Made by a program: the position numbers and the translations under genes. The notes beneath the pieces are model-generated. The model searched no databases, was not told where the DNA came from, and saw only the letters and a list, made by a program, of their open reading frames with translations. Below, in pieces: positions 1 to 6,897 of a stretch of 12,943 nt of DNA. Each line of letters opens with the position of its first letter. Position 1 is the first letter of the stretch. This DNA comes from Actinomycetes bacterium. GTDB taxonomy: Bacteria > Actinomycetota > Actinomycetes > Mycobacteriales > Mycobacteriaceae. The stretch lies in assembly GCA_023416315.1 (NCBI GenBank), contig JAEZIA010000216.1, forward strand, positions 1 to 12,943, in the 5' to 3' direction.

Positions 1-795
1 CAGGTGCGCGATATCCTCGAATTGACCGCCGGCGTTGAGGATTTCGACCACTTCGCGGGACACCGAATTGCTCGCGACCCGGCCGGTGTTGCGCAGGGTG
101 CGGAAGATCAACTCGGTGCCCAACTCGTTACCGGCGACGATCGCTTCCTTCACCTTCTGGTGGATCGGCGACTCGACCGTGCACATGAACCGTGACCCCA
201 TGTTGATGCCGTCGGCACCGAGTGCCAGGGCGGCCACCAGGCCACGTCCGTCGGCGAAGCCGCCGGAGGCGATCATCGGGATCTCGATCTCCTTGGCCGC
301 TGCCGGGATCAGCACCAGGCCCGGGATATCGTCCTCACCCGGGTGCCCGGCACACTCGAAGCCGTCGATGCTGATGCCGTCGACACCCAGGCTCTGGGCC
401 TTGACCGCATGCCGCACCGACGTGCACTTGTGCAGCACCTTGATGCCGTTGTCGTGAAACATCGGCAGGTGCGGGGCCGGATTGGACCCGGCGGTCTCCA
501 CGATCTTGATACCGGCGTCGACGATCACCTGCCGGTACTCGTCATACGGCGGCGGGTTGATCGCGGGCAGGATCGTGAGGTTCACCCCGAACGGTTTGTC
601 GGTCAGGTCCCGGGTGCGGGCGATCTCGTTGGCCAGATCGGCGGGCGTCGGCTGGGTGAGCGCGGTGATGAAACCGAGCCCGCCCGCATTGGCAACGGCC
701 GCAACGAGTTCCGCGCGACCGACCCACTGCATACCGCCCTGGGCGATCGGGTGCTCGACGCCGAACGCTTCGGTGAACTTCGTCTTGATCGTCAC
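1..795 (-). CDS. Nitronate monooxygenase (2-nitropropane dioxygenase family), C-terminus beyond window
   Basis: FMN-dependent TIM-barrel enzyme expected to oxidise alkyl nitronates to carbonyl compounds and nitrite in the cytoplasm. In 265 visible residues I see the N-terminal PIAQGGMQWV stretch, the FGVNLTILP strand near residue 70, the FECAGHPGE segment (residues 146-154, with His151 at the usual catalytic-His position) and the FMN phosphate-binding ASGGFADGRG and ALGADGINMGSRF motifs (residues 177-203). The family is usually 320-375 residues, so about 55-110 residues lie past position 1. The start is GTG at 795, chosen because GGGGAGG at 804-810 is a strong ribosome site overlapping the stop of the upstream gene. 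Only 14 bases separate it from the HSD10-type dehydrogenase, so it is the third gene of the mcr operon. The family is certain; the substrate is unknown, and other members are enoyl reductase- or quinone reductase-like. Confidence 0.9.
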   Translation of the reverse strand, partial: MTIKTKFTEAFGVEHPIAQGGMQWVGRAELVAAVANAGGLGFITALTQPTPADLANEIARTRDLTDKPFGVNLTILPAINPPPYDEYRQVIVDAGIKIVETAGSNPAPHLPMFHDNGIKVLHKCTSVRHAVKAQSLGVDGISIDGFECAGHPGEDDIPGLVLIPAAAKEIEIPMIASGGFADGRGLVAALALGADGINMGSRFMCTVESPIHQKVKEAIVAGNELGTELIFRTLRNTGRVASNSVSREVVEILNAGGQFEDIAHL

Positions 796-809
796 TTGTG
801 CTGCCTCCC

Positions 810-1562
810 CTACCTCGGCGCCATCCGGATCGCCCCGTCGAGGCGGATCACTTCGCCGTTGAGCATAGGGTTCTCGACGATGTGAGTGGCCAGGGCACCG
901 TATTCGTCCGGATCGCCGAGCCGGGCCGGGTGCGGCACCTGCTTGCCCAGGGAGTCCTGCGCTTCCTGCGGCAGCGAACCCAGCAGCGGCGTCTTGAACA
1001 GGCCGGGGGCGATGGTGACGACGCGGATGAGTTCGCGGGCGAGATCACGCGCGATCGGCAGGGTCATGCCGACCACGCCGCCCTTCGACGCCGAGTAGGC
1101 CGCCTGGCCGATCTGCCCGTCGAACGCCGCGACCGACGCCGTGTTGATGATGACGCCACGCTCTTCGCCGATCGGGTCGGTCTTCGCGATCCGTTCGGCG
1201 GCAAGGCGCAGCACGTTGAAGGTGCCGATCAGGTTGACCTGGACGACGGCGTTGAACCAGTCCAGCGGGAACGGTCCGTCCTTGCCCAGGGTCTTGACCG
1301 CGTTGCCGATGCCCGCGCAGTTGACGTTGATGCGCAGCGGCCCCATCTCCTCGGCGATGTCGAGCGCGGCCGACACCGACTCGGGGTCGGTGACGTTGGC
1401 CTGGGCGAACCGGGCACGCGGGCCGAGCTCGGCCACCACGTCTTCACCCTTGAGGTCGATCACCACCACGGATGCGCCCTTGTCGAGCAGCCGCTTGGTG
1501 GTGGCCAGGCCCAGGCCCGAGGCACCGCCGGTGACGACAGCTACGGCGTCCTTGATCTCCAC
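810..1562 (-). CDS. HSD10-type SDR: 3-hydroxy-2-methylacyl-CoA dehydrogenase
   Basis: Classical short-chain dehydrogenase of 250 residues. It has the TGGASGLG dinucleotide motif (11-18), Asp36 at the end of beta-2 favouring NAD over NADP, the NCAG motif (81-84), Asn110, Ser143 and the YSASK pair Tyr156/Lys160. Long blocks agree with remembered human HSD17B10 (HSD10): GVIINTASVAAF, GQAAYSASKGG, TLPIARDLA, IAPGLF.TPLL, and a C-terminus NGEVIRLDGAIRM. That enzyme oxidises 3-hydroxy-2-methylacyl-CoAs in isoleucine and branched-chain fatty acid breakdown, and I infer the same reaction here. The start is GTG at 1562, preceded by AAGGAG at 1572-1577. It lies 45 bases after mcr and 14 bases before the nitronate monooxygenase, on the same strand. 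The M. tuberculosis neighbour of mcr, Rv1144, is also an SDR, so this is the likely orthologue. A general FabG role is less likely because of the HSD10-like C-terminus. Confidence 0.93.
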   Translation of the reverse strand: MEIKDAVAVVTGGASGLGLATTKRLLDKGASVVVIDLKGEDVVAELGPRARFAQANVTDPESVSAALDIAEEMGPLRINVNCAGIGNAVKTLGKDGPFPLDWFNAVVQVNLIGTFNVLRLAAERIAKTDPIGEERGVIINTASVAAFDGQIGQAAYSASKGGVVGMTLPIARDLARELIRVVTIAPGLFKTPLLGSLPQEAQDSLGKQVPHPARLGDPDEYGALATHIVENPMLNGEVIRLDGAIRMAPR

Positions 1563-1607
1563 GAATGTGCTCCTTTTCGATAGCTCGACCTACTGGTTGG
1601 TTGGGGA

Positions 1608-2693
1608 CTATACCCAGTCGCGCAGAACGGACTCGTTGTCGGCTCCCGGAACGCCGGGCGCCGTCGGCGCATCCAGTCCGGTGCGGGAGAACCGCGGCGC
1701 AGGTGCGGGGAACGTCGAACCCGCTTCGGTGTAAAAGGTGTTGCGCTCGGTGTTGTGCGGCTCGGTGTCGACCTCGGCGAACGACAGCACCGGGGTGCAG
1801 CAGGCGTCGCTGCCGGTGAACACCTTGGCCCAGTGGTCGCGGTCGTGGGCGGCGAAGGCCTCGGTGAACACCGCGCGCAGCTCCGGCCAGCGGGCCATGT
1901 CGTTCTGGTCGGGCAGATCGGCGGCATCCAGGCCCAGCTTCTCCAGCAGTTCGGCGTAGAACTGCGGCTCGATCGCGCCGACCGCCACGTAGCGGCCGTC
2001 GGAGCATTCGTAGGTGTCGTAGTAGGGCGCGCCGGTGTCGAGCATGTTGGTGCCGCGCACATCGCTCCACATGCCCATGTGCCGGAAGGCCCACATCATC
2101 TGGGCCAGCACGCTGGAGCCGTCGACCATCGCGGCGTCGATGACCTGCCCCTTGCCGGAGCGCTCCCGCTCCCACAGCGCGGACAGGATGCCGACGAGCA
2201 GGAACATCGAACCGCCGCCGAAGTCACCGGCCAGGTTCAGCGGCGGGACGGGCCGTTCGCCCGCCCGGCCGACGGCGTGCAACAGGCCGTTGAGCGAGAT
2301 GTAGTTGATGTCGTGACCGGCCTGCTGGCTGCGGGGACCGTCCTGGCCCCAGCCGGTCATGCGGCCGTAGATCAGCCGGTCGTTGACCTTCGCGCAGTCC
2401 TCCGGGCCGAGGCCGAGACGCTCGGTGACGCCGGGACGGAAGCCCTCGATCAGCACGTCGGCCTTGGCGATGAGGCCGAGCACCATATCGCGGTCGTTCG
2501 GGTCCTTGAGGTTGGCGCCCACCGAGCGACGGTTGCGCAGCAGGTAGTCGTTGCTGGGGGTGCCGGTGCCCTTGCCGAGCCGGTCGATGCGGACGACGTC
2601 GGCGCCCAGGTCACCGAGGATCATCGCGGCGTGCGGACCCGGGCCGATGCCGGCCAACTCGATAACGCGCAACCCGTGCAGTGGTCCGCCCAT
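1608..2693 (-). CDS. mcr: Alpha-methylacyl-CoA racemase
   Basis: Family III CoA-transferase-fold enzyme of 361 residues that interconverts (2R)- and (2S)-2-methylacyl-CoAs, giving beta-oxidation the S isomer it needs. It is nearly co-linear with the remembered M. tuberculosis Mcr (360 residues), sharing GLRV.ELAGIGPGPHAAM, the GVTERLGLGPE block, QQAGHDINYISLNG, NL.GDFGGGSMFLLVG and RYVAVGAIEPQF. The catalytic residues described for the tuberculosis enzyme (His126, Asp156, Glu241) are present one number later as His127, Asp157 and Glu242. The ATG at 2693 has a strong site (GGAGGG, complement of 2703-2708) nine bases upstream. It is the first gene of the mcr, HSD10-type dehydrogenase, nitronate monooxygenase operon and diverges from a crotonase gene. 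In mycobacteria this enzyme is linked to methyl-branched lipid and cholesterol side-chain breakdown, the role inferred here. Confidence 0.96.
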   Translation of the reverse strand: MGGPLHGLRVIELAGIGPGPHAAMILGDLGADVVRIDRLGKGTGTPSNDYLLRNRRSVGANLKDPNDRDMVLGLIAKADVLIEGFRPGVTERLGLGPEDCAKVNDRLIYGRMTGWGQDGPRSQQAGHDINYISLNGLLHAVGRAGERPVPPLNLAGDFGGGSMFLLVGILSALWERERSGKGQVIDAAMVDGSSVLAQMMWAFRHMGMWSDVRGTNMLDTGAPYYDTYECSDGRYVAVGAIEPQFYAELLEKLGLDAADLPDQNDMARWPELRAVFTEAFAAHDRDHWAKVFTGSDACCTPVLSFAEVDTEPHNTERNTFYTEAGSTFPAPAPRFSRTGLDAPTAPGVPGADNESVLRDWV

Positions 2694-2790
2694 AGCTGTC
2701 TACCCTCCAGTTGATTGATCGCCGCCTTAACTATTTACACCTGGCCCGACCCGGCGCGGGCTGCGCCCCCAGCGGGGCTAAGGTGCAGCC
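2694..2790. promoter_or_regulatory. Divergent promoter region between mcr and the crotonase gene
   Basis: This 97-base gap must carry the start signals of both genes. It has an AT-rich island at 2727-2739 (ttaactatttaca) in otherwise GC-rich DNA, a plausible -10 zone for either strand. No good -35/-10 pair with a TANNNT element could be fixed, and I recognise no known regulator motif such as a KstR palindrome. A short GC hairpin (arms 2765-2769 and 2774-2778, four-base loop) sits just upstream of the crotonase start. The mcr ribosome site is at 2703-2708 and the crotonase one (aaggtg) at about 2780-2785. Confidence 0.45.
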
Positions 2791-3597
2791 ATGACGACCA
2801 TCGATGCTTACACCGGTATCCCCGAACTGACCGTGTCGCTCGACGGCGGAGTGTTGTCGGTGACGCTGAACCGGCCGGACAGCCTGAATTCGTTGAACGC
2901 GATCATGCTGCGAACGCTGGCCGACGTGCTCGAGCACGCCGCCGACGACCCGGCGGTGCGGGTGGTGCGGCTCGGTGGGGCGGGCCGCGGGTTCAGCTCG
3001 GGTGCGGGCATCAGCGCCGAGGATCAGTCGAACCGGCGGCCGGACAGCCCCGACGAGGTGCTGCAGGAGGCCAACCGCGCGGTGCGCACGATCGTGAATC
3101 TGCCCAAGCCGGTGGTGTCGGTGGTGCAGGGCCCGGCGGCCGGAGTCGGGGTGTCGCTGGCGTTGGCCTGCGACGTGGTGCTGGCTTCGGAGAAGGCGTT
3201 CTTCTTGTTGGCGTTCACCAAGATCGGGTTGATGCCCGACGGCGGCGCTTCGGCGTTGGTGGCCGCCGCGGTGGGCCGGATCCGCGCGCTGCGGATGGCC
3301 CTTCTGGCCGAACGGCTGTCGGCGACCGAGGCATTCGACGCCGGGCTGGTCAGTGCGGTGTATCCGGCCGATGAGCTGGACGCCGGGGTGTCCGCGGTGA
3401 TCGAGAAGCTGGTGTCCGGGCCTGCGTTGGCGCTGCGCAAGACCAAGCAGGCGATCAACGCCGCGACGCTGACCGAGCTCGAGGCCGCGATCGGCCGGGA
3501 GAGCGAAGGCCAGTTGATTCTGTTGGAGTCCAACGATTTCCGCGAAGGCACCCAGGCGTTCCAGGAGCATCGCACCGCGAAGTTCACCGACGACTAG
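2791..3597 (+). CDS. Enoyl-CoA hydratase/isomerase-family protein, EchA10/EchA11-like, non-canonical active site
   Basis: Crotonase-fold protein of 268 residues, full length for the family. Visible are the N-terminal VTLNRPDSLNSLN stretch (24-36), the oxyanion-hole segment GRGFSSGAGIS (65-75), the second oxyanion segment GPAAGVG (114-120) and the LALACDVVLASEKA helix/strand (123-136). By alignment to remembered rat enoyl-CoA hydratase, the two catalytic glutamates are replaced: Glu144 by Ser122 and Glu164 by Phe142. Asp150 in GLMPDGGAS matches the single catalytic acid of PaaG-type isomerases, so enoyl-CoA isomerisation or another CoA-substrate role is more likely than hydration. It diverges from mcr; in M. 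tuberculosis echA10 and echA11 also diverge from mcr, so orthology to one of them is likely but unresolved. The ATG at 2791 follows a modest ribosome site. The stop is followed by a 116-base gap with an inverted repeat. Confidence 0.92.
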   Translation: MTTIDAYTGIPELTVSLDGGVLSVTLNRPDSLNSLNAIMLRTLADVLEHAADDPAVRVVRLGGAGRGFSSGAGISAEDQSNRRPDSPDEVLQEANRAVRTIVNLPKPVVSVVQGPAAGVGVSLALACDVVLASEKAFFLLAFTKIGLMPDGGASALVAAAVGRIRALRMALLAERLSATEAFDAGLVSAVYPADELDAGVSAVIEKLVSGPALALRKTKQAINAATLTELEAAIGRESEGQLILLESNDFREGTQAFQEHRTAKFTDD

Positions 3598-3607
3598 TTT
3601 CGCCCAC

Positions 3608-3657
3608 ACTGCAGTTGTTGACACCCTGCCCTGGCGGTTTGCGTTAACAACTGCAGT
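3608..3657. repeat. 15-bp inverted repeat with ACTGCAGTTGTT arms
   Basis: The left arm at 3608-3622 (actgcagttgttgac) and right arm at 3643-3657 (gttaacaactgcagt) are complementary at 14 of 15 positions, with a 20-base loop. The outer part of each arm, actgcagt, is itself palindromic. It lies 10 bases after the crotonase stop and 56 bases before the MFS start. As RNA it would form a stable hairpin, and a G-U pair rescues the one mismatch. There is no T-run after it, so it is a poor standard intrinsic terminator. A perfect TTGACA lies within and just past the left arm (3618-3623), which would also fit an operator at the MFS promoter. No second copy was found in this window. Confidence 0.75.
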
Positions 3658-3713
3658 TTCACGCGCCGAAAATCGTTGGACGTGGCGTTGATCCGTCAGC
3701 GACCATCAATGCC

Positions 3714-4991
3714 ATGAGTAACGTCGTCGACCCGGTGAAACCCACCGGCCGCTGGCGTGTACTCGCGCCGTTCCACTACCGCGAGTTCCGGTTGCTCATC
3801 GCGGCGATGTCACTGTTCCTGTTCGCCGAGGGCATGTGGACGGTCGTGATGGCCCTGCAGGTCATCGCCCTGGCCGACGACCCGGCCGCACTGTCCCTGG
3901 TCGCCGCCTGCCTGGCCGGCGGGATGCTGGCCTTCATGCTCGTCGGCGGCATCGTCGCCGACCGGGTCCCCCAGCGGGCGATCATCATCGCCGTCGAGAT
4001 CGCCAACGTCGCCGCCACCGGCGCCGTCGCCGCACTCAGCCTCGCGGGGCACCTGCAGCTGTGGCATATGGCCACTGCCGCAACGGTTCTCGGCGTCGGC
4101 GCGGCGTTCTTCTTCCCGGCCTACAACGCGTACCTGCCGCGGATCCTGCCTGCCGAGCAACTGCTGGCCGCCAACGGCGTCGAAGGCGCCGTCCGGCCGA
4201 CCCTGCAGCAGGCTGTCGGTCCCGCGACCGCCGGCGTCCTCGTCGGCCTCACCTTCCCCGCCCTGGGGTCGGTGACCGTGACCGTGCTGATGGCGCTCGG
4301 GTTGCTCCTGCTGGTGGCGATGCGACCGGGCGACGGTGCACACATCGTGCTGACCGTGAAGCGGGAAAAGCCGCATGTCCTCACCGATCTGCGCGACGGC
4401 ATGCGGTTCGTGGTGCGCACCCCGTGGTTGCGCTGGACGCTGCTGTTCGCCAGCACCTGGGTGTTCCTGGCGCTGGGCCCGATCGAGGTGTTGCTGCCGT
4501 TCATCGCCCGCGACCGGTTCGCCCACGGCGAGCAGGTGTACGGCCTGATGCTGGCCGCGTTCGGCGTCGGCAGCGCGGTGGGTGCGGTGGTCGTGTCCTC
4601 ACGACCACTGCCACGGCGCTACCTCACGGTGATGATGACGATGTGGGGCGTGGGCTCGCTGCCGTTCGTGATCGTCGGCACGACGACCTCGCTGCCGGTG
4701 ATGCTGGTCGCGCTGTTCGTCATCGGGATCGCCGAGGGCGCCGGCGTCATCTGGGGCACGCTGCTGCAGCGGCGGGTTCCGCCGGAGATGCTGGGCCGGG
4801 TGTCGAGTCTGGACTTTTTCGTCTCACTCGCATTCATGCCGGTATCGATGGCGGTCGCCGGCCCGCTGTCGAAAGTGGTTTCGGTGGAAGTCATTTTCGC
4901 GGTCACCGGTATCGCACCGGTGCTACTGGCGGCGATCGCGCTGATCGCCGCCCGCATGCCGCGCGACGAGATCGCCCACCCGCTGAGCTAG
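3714..4991 (+). CDS. MFS transporter, MFS_3 (EntS/Tap efflux-like) type
   Basis: Integral membrane carrier of 425 residues, about 12 hydrophobic segments in two halves, with a cytoplasmic loop near 203-238. The motif A equivalent GGIVADRVPQR (78-88) follows the second membrane segment, and the LQRRVPPEMLGRVSSLD block (351-367) is characteristic of the MFS_3 group, which includes enterobactin exporter EntS and the mycobacterial Tap pump. I infer proton-driven export of a small molecule; the substrate cannot be read from sequence. The ATG at 3714 has no clear Shine-Dalgarno sequence. An in-frame alternative is not obvious, and the charged HYREFRLL stretch before the first segment supports the called start. 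An ATG at 3709 opens a two-codon ORF that overlaps this start. The TAG stop overlaps the stop of the convergent CPBP gene within CTAG at 4988-4991. Confidence 0.88.
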   Translation: MSNVVDPVKPTGRWRVLAPFHYREFRLLIAAMSLFLFAEGMWTVVMALQVIALADDPAALSLVAACLAGGMLAFMLVGGIVADRVPQRAIIIAVEIANVAATGAVAALSLAGHLQLWHMATAATVLGVGAAFFFPAYNAYLPRILPAEQLLAANGVEGAVRPTLQQAVGPATAGVLVGLTFPALGSVTVTVLMALGLLLLVAMRPGDGAHIVLTVKREKPHVLTDLRDGMRFVVRTPWLRWTLLFASTWVFLALGPIEVLLPFIARDRFAHGEQVYGLMLAAFGVGSAVGAVVVSSRPLPRRYLTVMMTMWGVGSLPFVIVGTTTSLPVMLVALFVIGIAEGAGVIWGTLLQRRVPPEMLGRVSSLDFFVSLAFMPVSMAVAGPLSKVVSVEVIFAVTGIAPVLLAAIALIAARMPRDEIAHPLS

Positions 4992-5689
4992 TCCCATACG
5001 CCGAACATCGGCGGCAGTGCCAGCACCATGATCAGCCCCCACACCATGTGGGTGAGCACCGGTGCCAACACTCCGCCGGTGGCTCGGCGCTCCAGCGCAC
5101 ACACCGTGCCAAGGATGACCGCGGCGAAGCCCAGCATCGGGTTGCCACTGGCACACGTCGCGATCGTGTACAGCAGCGTCGAGATCACCACCGGATGGAA
5201 CGCACCCAGCGCGGTGTACAGCGCCCCGCGGAAAAACAATTCTTCGGCCAGCCCGTTCACCAGCGTGATCACCACGATCAGCAGCAACGGGCCGTGGTTC
5301 GCGTACTCCAGCACCCGGGTGATGCGTTCGGCCACCGGCGGGATCTCGCGAGCGACCAACCCGCCGGCCACGAAGGCGGCGCCGAGCAGCAACCCGATCG
5401 TGAGCCCGGTGATCACCGGCCGCTGATTGCGCCCCCGCCAACGGATGCAGCCCAGGTGCACGGGACCGGATAACAGCGCGCCGAACGCCCACGCCGCGGC
5501 CAGCGCCATCGTCAGCCAATAGAACGCGGCGTCGCCGGGGGTGCGGGTCAGCGAAGCGCCCAGCAACACAGCCCCGAGAACCAGCACCACGCACACCGAA
5601 ATTCGCCGCCGGCGGATCACCGTTGGGGTTTCCTGGTGCGGCACAGCCACATTGGCGGCGATCGAACGGATCTCGGTCAGCACCGTCAT
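4988..5689 (-). CDS. CPBP-family intramembrane protein (CAAX protease / Abi-like)
   Basis: Membrane protein of 233 residues with a basic N-terminal stretch (IRRRR, 25-29) and about six hydrophobic segments. The CPBP motif 1 EExxxR is clear as EELFFR (Glu149, Glu150, Arg154), and a late-segment LTHMVWG carries His214. The usual FxxxH motif 2 appears as YTIAT (174-178), lacking His, and the Asn normally four residues after the last His is Gly218. This could be a divergent actinobacterial subgroup or a protein without protease activity. Known relatives include Rce1 CAAX proteases and bacteriocin-immunity proteins; no substrate is suggested here. The ATG at 5689 overlaps the TGA of the upstream SDR gene as ATGA (5686-5689), so translation is probably coupled. 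Its TAG overlaps that of the convergent MFS gene. Confidence 0.82.
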   Translation of the reverse strand: MTVLTEIRSIAANVAVPHQETPTVIRRRRISVCVVLVLGAVLLGASLTRTPGDAAFYWLTMALAAAWAFGALLSGPVHLGCIRWRGRNQRPVITGLTIGLLLGAAFVAGGLVAREIPPVAERITRVLEYANHGPLLLIVVITLVNGLAEELFFRGALYTALGAFHPVVISTLLYTIATCASGNPMLGFAAVILGTVCALERRATGGVLAPVLTHMVWGLIMVLALPPMFGVWD

Positions 5690-6828
5690 AACAGGCGAAC
5701 CTTCGCCAGCAGCAGGTCCACTCCGGTGCGCAGCACACCGGCCAGCGGGCCGGGCACCGAGTTCAGCAGCCCCAGCGCGGGTCGCGCCACTGCGGGCGTC
5801 ACCGTCGCGACCACGCGTCGCAGTCGCAGTGCATCACCGCCGGCCCAGACCGGGTCGCTGTCGGCCAGGTGATGCGGGTCGGCCAGCCGGTCGACGGGTT
5901 GCGGCCGCGGGCTGGACACCGCGGCGGCGACGGCGTCGGCGATGGTGGTGAGCCCACCGGGTGGATCCGGTACAACGTCACGTAAGACAGTGTCCGAGGC
6001 CGTCATCGGATGGTCCAGCGATTCGATGAGATCAGCGGCCAGCCCGGTGGGTACCGGCACCGCCGCGCCGGCCACCCGGCCGACCACGGCATGCGGAACG
6101 ACGTCGCCGACGGGGAGCCCTGCCCGATACGCACCCGCGGCGGCGATGTAAGTCTGCAGCAGTTCACGATACGTCGCGGTATCCGGCCCGACGATGTCGT
6201 AGGCGCCGGCCGCGACGACGTCCGGGTCGGCGGCGGCGACCAGGTAGTAGAGCACGTCACGGATGGAAATCGGCTCGATATCGTGATCGGCCCACGGCGG
6301 CAACGGAATCACCCAGAACCGGTCGCCGACGTAACGGACCATTTCGAACGATGTCGAACCCGCGCCGATGATCACCGCGGCGCCCAGCCACACGAGTTCG
6401 GCGCCGCCCTCGATGTTCAATGCCGCCGCGACCTCGGCCCGCCCTGCGAGGTGTTCGGACAGGGTGTCGTCGTCCGGCACGAACCCGCCCAGGTACACGA
6501 TCCGCTTCACGCCCGCGGCCGCTGCGCCCCTCGCCACGTTCGACGCGGACCGATTGTCGCGCTCCCGGAAGCCGGGCTGACCGATCGCGTGCACCAGGTA
6601 GTAGACGACGTCGATCGGACCAGCGACGGTGAACGCCGTTTCGATCGAGGTCGGGTCGTCGGCGTCGAAAACCACGGCCGTCACCCGGTCGCACCAGCCG
6701 AACCGGCCCAGCTTCGCCGGATCGCGGGTGGCGGCAACGACCTCGTGCCCGTCCTCGAGCAGCGCGCTCACCAGGCGGGAACCGACGTACCCGGTTGCCC
6801 CGGTGACCAGGATCCGCTTCGACTCCAC
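5686..6828 (-). CDS. Atypical SDR / NAD(P)H-binding protein (YbjT/NmrA-like)
   Basis: Protein of 380 residues opening with a Rossmann strand and the TGATGYVG nucleotide motif (9-16). The central YYLVH.IGQPGFRERD stretch, followed by ARGAAAAGVKRIVYLGG, matches atypical extended SDRs of the YbjT/NmrA group. The classical YxxxK pair is not evident, so this may be a redox sensor, reductase or epimerase-like protein rather than a classic dehydrogenase. The C-terminal 50 or so residues are hydrophobic with scattered Arg (RLRRVVATV and LLLAKVRLL), which may bind membrane or its partner. The GTG at 6828 is the start: the Rossmann motif follows immediately, but no ribosome site precedes it. The TGA overlaps the ATG of the CPBP gene, so the two are probably co-translated and may act together at the membrane. 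The substrate is unknown. Confidence 0.85.
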   Translation of the reverse strand: MESKRILVTGATGYVGSRLVSALLEDGHEVVAATRDPAKLGRFGWCDRVTAVVFDADDPTSIETAFTVAGPIDVVYYLVHAIGQPGFRERDNRSASNVARGAAAAGVKRIVYLGGFVPDDDTLSEHLAGRAEVAAALNIEGGAELVWLGAAVIIGAGSTSFEMVRYVGDRFWVIPLPPWADHDIEPISIRDVLYYLVAAADPDVVAAGAYDIVGPDTATYRELLQTYIAAAGAYRAGLPVGDVVPHAVVGRVAGAAVPVPTGLAADLIESLDHPMTASDTVLRDVVPDPPGGLTTIADAVAAAVSSPRPQPVDRLADPHHLADSDPVWAGGDALRLRRVVATVTPAVARPALGLLNSVPGPLAGVLRTGVDLLLAKVRLL

Positions 6829-6897
6829 GGTAGGACTTATGCGCCGTCTGGCGTCAACGCAAACCTGACCCGGGTGTGAGATCGATCCCGCCGGCCC

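Noticed and set aside
2765..2778. GC-rich hairpin upstream of the crotonase start as a riboswitch or terminator
   Set aside because: It is only a five-base stem with a four-base loop, common in this base composition, and has no T-run or known aptamer.
3836..5473. 545-codon plus-strand open frame
   Set aside because: It crosses the MFS and CPBP genes in another frame and its product is rich in Arg, Gly and Ala without any motif; a typical high-GC shadow.
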